This document shows, piece by piece, positions 1-7,812 of a stretch of 64,000 bases of DNA (within the stretch, counting starts at the first letter, position 1; every line of letters starts with the position of its first letter). The position numbers and the translations under genes were made by a program. The stretch is from contig NZ_GL878507.1 of the NCBI RefSeq assembly GCF_000194945.1, positions 62,001 through 126,000 on the forward strand. The letters are read 5' to 3'. The DNA comes from Streptococcus sanguinis SK1 = NCTC 7863. GTDB taxonomy: Bacteria; Bacillota; Bacilli; Lactobacillales; Streptococcaceae. The notes below the pieces were generated by a model, which made no database searches, was not told the DNA's origin, and saw nothing but the letters and a program-made list of their open reading frames with translations.

Positions 1-1
1 C

Positions 2-376
2 AATGGCCTGCCGGGCGAAACCCATGAGATGATGCTGGAGAATGTCCGTCGCTGTGTGACGGACAATGACATTCAGGGAATTAAACTTCACTTGCTTCAC
101 TTGATGACTAATACCCGCATGCAGCGGGATTATCATGAGGGGCGACTGCAGCTGCTCAGTCAGGAGGAGTATGTCTCCATCGTCTGCGACCAACTGGAGA
201 TTATCCCCGAGCATATCGTCATCCACCGTATCACAGGCGATGCCCCGCGAGATATGTTGATTGGCCCCATGTGGAGCCTCAATAAATGGGAAGTTCTCAA
301 TGCCATCGAGGCGGAAATGCGTCGTCGTGGCAGCAAGCAAGGCTGTAAAGCAAAGGAGCAGAGATTCGTATGTTAA
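2..376 (+). CDS. mnmL: MnmL (YtqA), radical SAM tRNA-modification protein, C-terminal part
   Basis: The frame is open from base 2, so this is the last ~124 codons of a gene that begins outside the window; the family is usually a little over 300 residues. The visible part resembles the C-terminus of the YtqA/TIGR01212 radical SAM family (GLPGETHEMM, then the long helical tail). The Fe-S cysteine motif is off-window. YtqA has been linked to the cmnm5 to nm5 step of wobble uridine modification in Gram-positive tRNA. It overlaps the next gene, mnmM, by 7 bases, which supports a joint pathway and translational coupling. Confidence 0.78.
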   Translation, partial: NGLPGETHEMMLENVRRCVTDNDIQGIKLHLLHLMTNTRMQRDYHEGRLQLLSQEEYVSIVCDQLEIIPEHIVIHRITGDAPRDMLIGPMWSLNKWEVLNAIEAEMRRRGSKQGCKAKEQRFVC

Positions 377-921
377 GACCATTGCAGATGGCCCATGCCT
401 TTTTGGCAGAAGTCGTGACCAAGGAAGATATCGTGGTGGATGCTACTATGGGCAACGGGCATGACACCCTCTTTCTGGCTCAATTGGCCAAGCAAGTCTA
501 TGCTTTTGACATTCAGGAGCAGGCTGTGGAAAAGACGCGCCAGCGCTTGGCAGAAGCTGACTTGGACAATGTTCAGCTAATCTTGTCTGGGCATGAGACT
601 ATGGACCAATACACGGACCATTTCAAGGCAGCTATTTTTAATCTTGGCTACCTGCCTTCGGCGGACAAGTCTGTCATTACTCGACCTGATACGACGCTGG
701 AAGCTTTGGAAAAGGTCTGCCGAGGCTTAGAAAAAGGCGGCCGTGCAGCGATCATGATTTACTATGGGCATGAAGGTGGCGAAGTTGAAAAAGATGCGGT
801 GCTAGACTTCGTTAGTCAACTGCCCCAGCAGGACTTTACCGTTGCCCTCTATAAGACTATCAATCAGATTAACAACCCGCCTTTCTTAGTCATGATTGAG
901 AAATTGAGGGAAGAAACTTGA
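370..921 (+). CDS. mnmM: MnmM (YtqB), tRNA 5-aminomethyl-2-thiouridine methyltransferase
   Basis: A 183-residue class I SAM methyltransferase. The SAM-binding motif I is VDATMGNGHDT (about residues 23-33), and a NLGYLP motif at about 91-96 takes the place of the usual NPPY. The whole protein matches the YtqB (rRNA_methylase) family in length and motifs. In Bacillus and streptococci YtqB makes mnm5s2U from nm5s2U in tRNA. It starts inside the end of mnmL, so the two are co-translated, and a strong terminator follows 6 bases after the stop. Confidence 0.88.
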   Translation: MLRPLQMAHAFLAEVVTKEDIVVDATMGNGHDTLFLAQLAKQVYAFDIQEQAVEKTRQRLAEADLDNVQLILSGHETMDQYTDHFKAAIFNLGYLPSADKSVITRPDTTLEALEKVCRGLEKGGRAAIMIYYGHEGGEVEKDAVLDFVSQLPQQDFTVALYKTINQINNPPFLVMIEKLREET

Positions 922-926
922 TATAC

Positions 927-988
927 AATAAGGATACAGAGAGAAAAGCCAGACAATAGGAGCTTTCAGTGCTGTATCCTTATTTTTT
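927..988 (+). terminator. Intrinsic terminator after mnmM
   Basis: AATAAGGATACAG (927-939) pairs perfectly with CTGTATCCTTATT (972-984), followed by a T run. The stem is 13 bp with a 32-base loop. Confidence 0.85.
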
Positions 989-1047
989 AAATTGCGAAAC
1001 TCAAATAAATAGGTCTAAAAGAAGAGAATTATGATGTGTGTAAATTT

Positions 1048-1087
1048 AAAGTCTTATATTTTCTTACAAAGAAGATATAAGACTTTT
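1048..1087. repeat. Long imperfect inverted repeat upstream of the TetR gene
   Basis: AAAGTCTTATATTTTCTT at 1048-1065 is mirrored by AAGAAGATATAAGACTTT at about 1069-1086, with only one mispair over about 17 bp and a loop of a few bases. The right arm overlaps a TTGACA (1086-1091). It may be a terminator that ends the island boundary, or an operator for the TetR protein encoded just downstream; the sequence alone does not decide. Confidence 0.6.
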
Positions 1088-1160
1088 GACATTTTTTAGT
1101 TTATATGATAAGCTATGACTGTAAAATCAAAAAACGTCACAGAGTTTTTAGGAGGAAGTT

Positions 1161-1757
1161 ATGGCTACTGCTTTTACTAGCGAAGAAAAAGAAGTTATTA
1201 GAAAGAAATTACATAAAGTTGCAAAGGAATGCCTTCAAAGATATGGGGTTAAGAAAACCACAGTTGACCAAATGGCAGCAATGGTAGATATTTCCAAAGG
1301 TTCTTTTTATAATTTTTATTCCTCAAAAGAAATGTTATTTTTTAAGGTCTTAGAAGAATATCAAATAGATGTTATGAATCGTCTGACAGAACAATTAGGT
1401 ATGGAAACCAAGATAGATACAAATCGTCTGGTACAGTTACTTTATGATTTTTATCAAGATTTTCGCTATTCATTTATGTATACCATATTTAAAAATCATG
1501 AAATGGAATTACTCGTAAGAAAATTGCCAAAAGAGGCGATAACAAATCATCATCTGATAGATGATAGGATGGTAAAAGAAATTGTATCTCGAATCAACAT
1601 TAGAGAAAATGTATCGGTAGAAATCGTCTCTGCTTTATTTAGAACGATTGCTATGACTATATTACACATCGAGGAAATCGGTGAAGAACAATTTGATACT
1701 ACATTGAAGTTAGTCATACAAGGAGTTGTGGAACAAATTACTAAGGAGGATAGGTAA
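1161..1757 (+). CDS. TetR-family transcriptional regulator
   Basis: A 198-residue protein with a TetR N-terminal DNA-binding domain; the helix-turn-helix lies at about residues 34-53 (TVDQMAAMVDISKGSFYNFY). The rest is a helical ligand/dimer domain with no recognised specificity. The start is supported by AGGAGG about 7 bases upstream. The stop codon overlaps the start of the ABC ATPase gene (TAATG), so it is the first gene of a three-gene exporter operon and probably its local repressor. Codon use is AT-rich compared with mnmM, suggesting transfer. Confidence 0.85.
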   Translation: MATAFTSEEKEVIRKKLHKVAKECLQRYGVKKTTVDQMAAMVDISKGSFYNFYSSKEMLFFKVLEEYQIDVMNRLTEQLGMETKIDTNRLVQLLYDFYQDFRYSFMYTIFKNHEMELLVRKLPKEAITNHHLIDDRMVKEIVSRINIRENVSVEIVSALFRTIAMTILHIEEIGEEQFDTTLKLVIQGVVEQITKEDR

Positions 1758-2710
1758 TGGTGAAAGAAGCAATTAGAACCGCAAACCTTTCTAAAAGATA
1801 TGGAACAAAAAATGTTGTCAACAACTTGAATCTATCAATAAAACCTGGTGAAATAGTAGGGTTTTTAGGACTGAATGGTGCAGGGAAAACAACGACGATG
1901 AGAATGATGCTAGGATTGATAAAATCTACATCAGGAGAATGCTATATTCAAGGAAAAAAGTTAGATCTGAATAATTTAGAACTTCGAAACGAAATAGGTT
2001 ATATTATTGAGACGCCTTATTCTTATCCGGATTTAACGGTGAGAGAAAATTTAGAAATCGTTGGTAAATTAAGAGGGGTTAATAAAGATAATATTGACTG
2101 GGTAATTGAAAAATTAAAACTAAAGCAATATGAACATAAACAGGAGAAGCATCTTTCTTTAGGAAATGTTGCGCGTTTAGGAATTGCAAAAGCGATTATT
2201 CATAAACCTAAAATTCTAATTCTTGATGAGCCGACAAATGGATTAGATCCTTTTGGAGTTATTGAAGTGAGAGAACTGTTAAAGGAATTGGCGAATCATC
2301 TAGGTACAACTGTTCTTATTTCAAGTCATAATCTAGAGGAAATATCTAAAATTGCTACTAGGATAGTCATTATACATGAGGGCAGACTTATAAGAGAAGT
2401 TGAAAGCAATGAATTAGAGCAGTACTTAGAAAAGAAGTTACTAGTAAGTGGTTCTAATAATAAGGCTATGAAAGAAGTATTATCTAACCAGGGCTATCAT
2501 GTAAACATTCAATCAGACACAGAAAATAATATCAATTTCTTAGAACTAATTGATACAAAATCTGTGGAATGCCCGGAAGATGTTGCTACATTGCTAGTCA
2601 ATGCAGGTTATCCACCCAAATCGCTGGCTGTTGAAAAAGAAGATTTAGAGCATTATTTCTTAAGAATACTGAATGACTATCACGGAGGTATTTCGAATGA
2701 AAAAGCTTAG
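1757..2710 (+). CDS. ABC exporter ATP-binding protein (BcrA/CcmA type)
   Basis: A 317-residue ATPase with Walker A GLNGAGKTT (38-46), Walker B ILILDEP (153-159) and a following D-loop GLDP. The ABC signature reads LSLGN (133-137) instead of LSGGQ, a degenerate form also seen in bacitracin/lantibiotic-type exporters. The C-terminal ~90 residues form the accessory domain common in BcrA-like ATPases. It is coupled by 1 base to the TetR gene and overlaps the permease gene, so the three form one transporter unit. The substrate cannot be read from sequence; drug or antimicrobial peptide efflux is the likeliest class. Confidence 0.88.
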   Translation: MVKEAIRTANLSKRYGTKNVVNNLNLSIKPGEIVGFLGLNGAGKTTTMRMMLGLIKSTSGECYIQGKKLDLNNLELRNEIGYIIETPYSYPDLTVRENLEIVGKLRGVNKDNIDWVIEKLKLKQYEHKQEKHLSLGNVARLGIAKAIIHKPKILILDEPTNGLDPFGVIEVRELLKELANHLGTTVLISSHNLEEISKIATRIVIIHEGRLIREVESNELEQYLEKKLLVSGSNNKAMKEVLSNQGYHVNIQSDTENNINFLELIDTKSVECPEDVATLLVNAGYPPKSLAVEKEDLEHYFLRILNDYHGGISNEKA

Positions 2711-3473
2711 TTCCTGTATTTTAATTGAATGGAGAAAGTTAATAAAATCAAAACTTTCCATCGTAACTGCTTGTTCTATCTGTTTAGTTCCTTTTATTGT
2801 TGGCTTGTTTGCAACTATGATGAAATATCCAGAGAATTTCAAAAATCTTGGTTTGATTTCTGCAAAAATGGAAATGATGAGGATAACAGACTGGTCGTCA
2901 TACTTAATGACCATATCACAAGTCATTTCTGTTGGGGGATTGCTCATTTTTGGATTTACAGCATCTTGGGTTTTTGGTAGAGAATATTCTGATAAAACTA
3001 TGATTGACCTATTAGCACTCCCGATAAGAAGAGATACAATCGTATTATCCAAGTTTATCGTTATCGCTCTATGGAGCTATATTCTATCAATTTTTGCTCT
3101 TTTATTAGGATTATTAGCTGGCAATCTGATTGGACTTGAGGGTGGGAGCTTAATGGTGATTTTCAAAGGTATACTTACTTTTGTTTTTTGTACTACTCTT
3201 ACGATTGTACTCTCTACTCCATTGGCTTTTTTTGCTTGTTTAGGCCGGGGATATTTGTCTCCATTGGCATTTATTATTTTTACAATTATTTTTTCTCAAC
3301 TTGGTTCTGCTCTTAACTTTGGAAAATATATTCCATGGGCGATTCCTGCACTCGCAAGTGGTATTGCAGGAAAAGCACTATTGAATTTTGGGAGCATTGT
3401 CAGTTTATTTGGGGTAAGTATCCTAGGTCTTATCGCAACAATAGCTTGGTGGAGATATGCTGATTACGATTAA
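2697..3473 (+). CDS. ABC-2 type exporter permease
   Basis: A protein of 258 residues with about six hydrophobic segments, the usual ABC-2 permease layout (cytoplasmic N-terminus MKKLSSCILIEWRKL, long first loop, then four clustered helices and a final pair). An upstream in-frame ATG at 2673 exists, but the GGAGG at 2684-2688 fits the ATG at 2697. The gene overlaps the ATPase gene by 14 bases. Together with the preceding ATPase it forms the membrane half of an exporter of unknown substrate. AT-rich like its partners. Confidence 0.85.
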   Translation: MKKLSSCILIEWRKLIKSKLSIVTACSICLVPFIVGLFATMMKYPENFKNLGLISAKMEMMRITDWSSYLMTISQVISVGGLLIFGFTASWVFGREYSDKTMIDLLALPIRRDTIVLSKFIVIALWSYILSIFALLLGLLAGNLIGLEGGSLMVIFKGILTFVFCTTLTIVLSTPLAFFACLGRGYLSPLAFIIFTIIFSQLGSALNFGKYIPWAIPALASGIAGKALLNFGSIVSLFGVSILGLIATIAWWRYADYD

Positions 3474-3533
3474 AATGAAGTGATGAAAATGCTAATAACA
3501 CGAAACTAAGTCTTATTCATTTCCATTCAAAAC

Positions 3534-3569
3534 AACCCCTCCTGTTCAGATTGAAAAACAAGAGGGGTT
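3534..3569. terminator. Stem-loop after the ABC exporter operon
   Basis: AACCCCTC (3534-3541) pairs with GAGGGGTT (3562-3569). There is no clean T run, so it may instead be a hairpin belonging to the IS200 remnant that starts right after it. Confidence 0.45.
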
Positions 3570-3570
3570 A

Positions 3571-3731
3571 TATTATGACAATCGAAAGTTTTGGGGGAGA
3601 GGGGACTATGTGAATATCGTTGGCCTAAATGAAAAGATAGTTTCTAATATACGTGATTGGGAAAAAATGACCTTGTCTTTGATAAGTTAAGTGTCAAACC
3701 GTTCTCAGATGGCAGTTTTAGAATAAGATAA
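3571..3731 (+). pseudogene. IS200/IS605-family transposase (TnpA) C-terminal remnant
   Basis: Translation from 3571 gives NRKFWGRGDYVNIVGLNEK, which is the conserved C-terminal block of IS200-type Y1 transposases (KFWxRGYYVxTVGLNE). The frame breaks near 3668; the next frame continues DLVFDKLSVKPFSDG to a stop at 3729-3731, matching the usual end of TnpA. The N-terminal two thirds, including the HUH motif and catalytic tyrosine region, are absent. A dead fragment from one old insertion. Confidence 0.78.
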
Positions 3732-3733
3732 AA

Positions 3734-3860
3734 GCCTGTTTTTACGGGCATTAGTCAAACGAACATAGCATTGCCCCGAACAATGTTCAGCGAACTTCTT
3801 TAGATGTCGCTGGAGGGAAATTGCATATAGCCGGTGTACAAGTTACCTGTTTTCACAGGT
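3734..3860. mobile_element. Probable right-end region of the decayed IS200-like element
   Basis: Downstream of the TnpA remnant are two compact hairpins: GCCTGT-TTTT-ACGGGC (3734-3749, one G-T pair) and ACCTGT-TTTC-ACAGGT (3845-3860). IS200/IS605 elements carry subterminal hairpins rather than inverted terminal repeats, so these fit a right end. The exact boundary cannot be set without a full-length relative. Nothing else coding is visible between 3474 and 4014. Confidence 0.45.
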
Positions 3861-3886
3861 GGTTAAGACTTCTCAAAATGAGCAAA

Positions 3887-3917
3887 AAAACAGTAAACCT
3901 TTGTGATTTACTGTTTT
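3887..3917. terminator. Bidirectional terminator
   Basis: AAAACAGTAAA (3887-3897) pairs with TTTACTGTTTT (3907-3917), loop 9 bases. The A run before it gives a good U tail on the minus strand, so it probably ends the methyltransferase transcript. Confidence 0.7.
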
Positions 3918-4014
3918 AAAAATTCTTTTATTCAATTAGACAAACTGGGATTTTTAGATTTTAACCCTTAAGGAAAATAAAATGGGCTATTCTCCTGAAG
4001 TATGTTCTATAACA

Positions 4015-4779
4015 TTATAGTTTAATGCAAAGTGTAGCTATATAGTCATTTCCATAACGTGATAATCTATTTCTTTTATCACATGATTCATAAAAATCTA
4101 TCATAGCGAGACCATTTTTAAGTTGTCCTCTAATCTGAGTTTCTAAGGTATGGCTAAATTCATATCCATATTCTGGATTTATGGATATCTTGCCTTCCTC
4201 TTCAAGCTCTTTTGAATTAAAAGGTATTGAAAACTTTAAAAATAATTCCTCATCAGGTTTGTCCCATACAATGTCAGCATCATACATGTATATCCATGGA
4301 TTCATGAATCCGACCATTAACAGTCCACCCTTTTTCAATACTCGAGAGGCTTCTTTATACATGTTTTCTAAATCTTCTATATATGCATTTGAAACCGGAT
4401 TAAAAATAATATCAAAAGTTTCATTTTCAAATGGAAATGGTTTTGTCATATCGCCTTGAACTGTATTGATTTTTAAGCCTTCTCTTTTAGCAACCAACTC
4501 ATCTCTTTGTAATTGTGATTTAGAAAAATCCATTATGGTTACATCATAACCCTTTATAGCAAAAACTGGTCCCTGCTGTCCACCACCACAAGCTAAACCT
4601 AATATCTTTTTTCCGTTTGCTTTTTCAAACCATTCTTTTGGAACTTTTTTCCCGACAGTTAATGCAACAGAAATTGGATGTTTTCTAACTTCTTCTAATT
4701 CTTCATGTGTCAATGGCTCAGTATAGTCATTTTTTACATTATTCCATCTATCTTCATTTAATTTTATATAATTGTTCAT
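4015..4779 (-). CDS. Class I SAM-dependent methyltransferase, substrate unknown
   Basis: A 254-residue protein with a Methyltransferase_11-type fold. Motif I is GLACGGGQQG (61-70), the acidic residue that binds the SAM ribose is in IMDFS (about 84), and DIIFNPVSNAY forms motif IV. Such stand-alone enzymes occur next to drug-resistance genes but the substrate cannot be inferred. It is read opposite to the exporter operon, has GAGGAG before the start, and is AT-rich like the rest of this island, pointing to acquisition. Confidence 0.8.
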   Translation of the reverse strand: MNNYIKLNEDRWNNVKNDYTEPLTHEELEEVRKHPISVALTVGKKVPKEWFEKANGKKILGLACGGGQQGPVFAIKGYDVTIMDFSKSQLQRDELVAKREGLKINTVQGDMTKPFPFENETFDIIFNPVSNAYIEDLENMYKEASRVLKKGGLLMVGFMNPWIYMYDADIVWDKPDEELFLKFSIPFNSKELEEEGKISINPEYGYEFSHTLETQIRGQLKNGLAMIDFYESCDKRNRLSRYGNDYIATLCIKL

Positions 4780-4898
4780 CTTATAATCTCCTCATAATTT
4801 TATATTATTTCGATTTAAGTTGAATATGTTGCCATTACATTTTTCTCACCTCTACAAATTCCAATTTGGCGCACTGTAGATGATCTTCATTTCATATA

Positions 4899-5273
4899 CT
4901 ACATCTGAAATGCTGTTATCCAAAAACATATTCCGGCTATAAGTGAAATCGGAGTCATAACATATTTTTCTTTCTTACTTTTTGAAATCATGTTCATAAT
5001 CGTATTCAAGGATAGGTAAGCGGCAAAGAAGAAACAAATATATTTAGTAACCTTGAAAGACAGCCACAGGGGAATAAAACCTCCGGCTTGCAAAATAATG
5101 ATCATGGCAAAAATTTGAATAGCTATCGAAATGACTGCCGCAAGTCTAAATTTCTTAGGTAAGATTTTATGTTGTCCACCCATTGTATATTCGCCCAAAG
5201 GCAGACCGCAAGCAACAAGAACTGTCATAATTGCTATAATTCCAAATAATACTGCACCTAATATTGAAAACAT
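4899..5273 (-). CDS. Small four-helix membrane protein of unknown function
   Basis: A 124-residue protein with four hydrophobic segments and a short polar loop (GEYTMGGQHKILPKKFR) after the first helix. I do not recognise a functional family. GGGAG lies 9 bases before the start codon. It follows the methyltransferase on the minus strand after a 119-base gap and may be transcribed ahead of it. Base composition is AT-rich, as in the rest of the island. Confidence 0.65.
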   Translation of the reverse strand: MFSILGAVLFGIIAIMTVLVACGLPLGEYTMGGQHKILPKKFRLAAVISIAIQIFAMIIILQAGGFIPLWLSFKVTKYICFFFAAYLSLNTIMNMISKSKKEKYVMTPISLIAGICFWITAFQM

Positions 5274-5384
5274 AAATCACTATTCTCCCTTCGCAGAATA
5301 CAAAAAATTTTAATTACAAATTCAACTTTGTTTCACTTAATGTTCCTATAAAATTATAAGGAATTCTTGTCAAATGTTCAAGTT

Positions 5385-6947
5385 TTATAGGTCTTTCTCA
5401 AGCTGGTCTGTTGATTTCCCTTTTCCTTTGTTCTTCCACCAATCGCTCAGGTCGACTATGGATTGAGCGGCGGAAGGGATGAGAAGGAGGACATAGATAT
5501 AGACATACTGGCTCTTGGTTTCCCAGAAGAAGTGGAAGAGGCCGCCCCCCAAGAGAGAGATGAAGGGATAGAGGTCAAAAGGCGTCAGCTTTTCCTCGGC
5601 GACGAAAAATTTATGCAGGATAAAAAAACAGGAGAGCAGATAGATACTAGCTAGCAGGGTCAAGAGCAGGAAATTAACAATCTGATAACCTTTTCTTTCC
5701 TCATAAATGCTGCGCAGGACAGCTGGTTTCATATATTGCTGGCGCTCAATCTGAGGTCCAGTCCAAATAGACTGAAAAGTTGGCTCAGTCCAGGTCGACT
5801 TGACCTTTTCGTAGAAGAATTTGAGCGCATAAGCCGGATGCTTACTGAAGTGAATCAAAATGTCCTTCAAATCCCGAGTAGCCATTTCTGTAGCCAATTT
5901 TTCATCGTATTTGTTGCGCTTGAGAATCTTGGTATTGTAGGCATCGTACCAGCCTCCCAAGGTCTGCCGATTGGGATCATCCCGCAGGCCCATAGTGATG
6001 TAGGCGATTTTTGGGGTACCGACACCAATCTTGCCCCCAATCAGCTGCTCATAGTAGGCCGTCAGACCCTTGTTTGAAAGGACGATACCGGCTAAAATCA
6101 GGATGATAGCTAAGGGTTTCTTCCAAGACCATTTATAAAAGATGGACAGGAAGCAGACTCCAATCAGCATGATGGCAAAGATGATGTAGTTGTTGCGCAG
6201 GAGGCAGGCCAGACTGATACTGGCCGCTCCCAGCAAGGCATAGAGCAGGTTTCCTTTCTGATCCAGCTTGATAAAAGCATAGAGACTGAGCAGACAGAAG
6301 AAGAGCCCGGGAATGGTACCGTAGACAAAGAGGATGAAAAAGAGCTGTGGTAAAAAGAGAAAGGTCAGTAGAATCGTGTATTTCTGAATCATTTCTCTGG
6401 CATTGAGGAGAGCTGTGATTTTGTAAATTAAGAAATGACTGAGTAAAGTCCAGACGACATTCATGCTAAAAACAAACTGAGTCGTCGGAGAAATAAAAGC
6501 ATAAAGTCGCTCCAGAGTCATCAGTCCTAGCTGATGGGGATTGCGATACATGTAGCTTCCGACGGTTGTCAGCGAGCTGTAATCTCCTCGGTTGAAGGCC
6601 AGCGCTGCATTGAAAACGTGCTTGGCGTCAGCTCGGATGCGGCCATCGTAGGCCGTTATCAGAAAAATCGCTGCTGCTATAAAGAGGAAGGACAAAAACC
6701 AAAAAAGATGCTTGGTCTGAACCTTTTCCAACAGGGGCCGGATTAAAAAGAGGCTGAGGAGAAAAAGTAAGAGTATAGGGTAGAAATACCAAGGATTACT
6801 GACGAATTGGACCCCTTCAGCAATCCTTAAAGGGATGTAAGTATGGGACAGCAGAATCTGTCCAGACAGGAAAAGTAAGGCAATCGCAGTCATGGTCAGA
6901 ATCAGGAAGTAGCCTAGGTTGAAGATGGTATTAGAAAATTGCTTCAT
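5385..6947 (-). CDS. Polytopic membrane protein, probable GT-C type glycosyltransferase
   Basis: A 520-residue protein with about 11-13 hydrophobic segments. After the third segment is a conserved-looking extracytoplasmic stretch, AYDGRIRADAKHVFNAA, with acidic residues placed as in PMT/ArnT-like GT-C enzymes, which use a polyprenyl-linked sugar donor. The function is an inference from topology only. The start codon overlaps the stop of the YlmA-like ATPase gene by 4 bases (ATGA), so the two are co-translated, although an ATPase of that type has no obvious link to glycosylation. Composition returns to the window norm here, marking the right edge of the AT-rich island. Confidence 0.6.
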   Translation of the reverse strand: MKQFSNTIFNLGYFLILTMTAIALLFLSGQILLSHTYIPLRIAEGVQFVSNPWYFYPILLLFLLSLFLIRPLLEKVQTKHLFWFLSFLFIAAAIFLITAYDGRIRADAKHVFNAALAFNRGDYSSLTTVGSYMYRNPHQLGLMTLERLYAFISPTTQFVFSMNVVWTLLSHFLIYKITALLNAREMIQKYTILLTFLFLPQLFFILFVYGTIPGLFFCLLSLYAFIKLDQKGNLLYALLGAASISLACLLRNNYIIFAIMLIGVCFLSIFYKWSWKKPLAIILILAGIVLSNKGLTAYYEQLIGGKIGVGTPKIAYITMGLRDDPNRQTLGGWYDAYNTKILKRNKYDEKLATEMATRDLKDILIHFSKHPAYALKFFYEKVKSTWTEPTFQSIWTGPQIERQQYMKPAVLRSIYEERKGYQIVNFLLLTLLASIYLLSCFFILHKFFVAEEKLTPFDLYPFISLLGGGLFHFFWETKSQYVYIYVLLLIPSAAQSIVDLSDWWKNKGKGKSTDQLEKDL

Positions 6948-7738
6948 GAGGACCTGCCCTCCACCTTGACGAAATAGCGGTCTTCTCCCAGCTCAATCAG
7001 CTCGACTGGCTGGGGATAAAATTGATTCATGACCTCTTTTTGAAGAATGTCTTCTTTAGGACCTTGGGCTATGATTTCTCCTTCTTTTAGGAGCAGGACA
7101 TGATCCATAGCAGCAGTGATTTCCTCTACATGGTGGGTGACATAGAGGATGGTTGGAGCTTGGTCCATCTGTGTAATCTTACCAATCTGATCCAGCAGGC
7201 GCTCGCGGGCAAAGAGATCCAGACCGCTGGTCGCTTCGTCTAGGATAAGTAGTTCTGGCTTTTCCATGAGACTGCGTGCAATCAGCAGGAGCTGCTTTTC
7301 CCCTTGAGACAGACTGATGTAGCTTCGGCCAATCAATTCTTGCCCGCCAATGGAAGCCAGCATTTCCCTAGCTTGGTCCAGTTCCTCTTGCCCGTAAGGA
7401 GCGTAGAGAATACTGCTTTTATACTTGCCTGTCAGGACGATTTCTTCAGCTGTGAGACGGCTGGGCAGGCGTTCAGCAATGAAGGAGCCAACTACTCCAA
7501 TCTTAGTTCGCAGTTGAGGAATGTCGCCGGCGCCAAATTCTGTACCGAGAACCGTCACCTTGCCCTTAGTCTTCCAATGCTCAGCCATGAGCAAGCGCAG
7601 GAGAGTAGACTTTCCAGAACCGTTGAGACCGAGAATAGCCCAATGCTCCCCCTTTTTCACCTGCCAGTTGAGATCTTTTAAGATGGTTCGGCCTTGTTTA
7701 GCCAAGCTCACATTTTCCAGTTTGATAATCTTTTCCAT
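6944..7738 (-). CDS. YlmA-like ABC ATPase
   Basis: A 264-residue single ATPase domain with Walker A GLNGSGKST (37-45), signature LSQGE (143-147) and Walker B LLILDEA (163-169, Ala in place of Pro). The switch histidine is in YVTHHVEEI. It belongs to the YlmA/ModF-like stand-alone ATPases that have no cognate permease gene nearby. It is the first gene of a two-gene minus-strand unit, followed by the GT-C-like membrane protein. The role in the cell is not established. Confidence 0.78.
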   Translation of the reverse strand: MEKIIKLENVSLAKQGRTILKDLNWQVKKGEHWAILGLNGSGKSTLLRLLMAEHWKTKGKVTVLGTEFGAGDIPQLRTKIGVVGSFIAERLPSRLTAEEIVLTGKYKSSILYAPYGQEELDQAREMLASIGGQELIGRSYISLSQGEKQLLLIARSLMEKPELLILDEATSGLDLFARERLLDQIGKITQMDQAPTILYVTHHVEEITAAMDHVLLLKEGEIIAQGPKEDILQKEVMNQFYPQPVELIELGEDRYFVKVEGRSS

Positions 7739-7812
7739 TTTTACTCTTTCTTTCGTTAAATCTCCTTTATTATAACAAAATTTATGGTAAAATAACTGAT
7801 AGGAGGAGTCAA

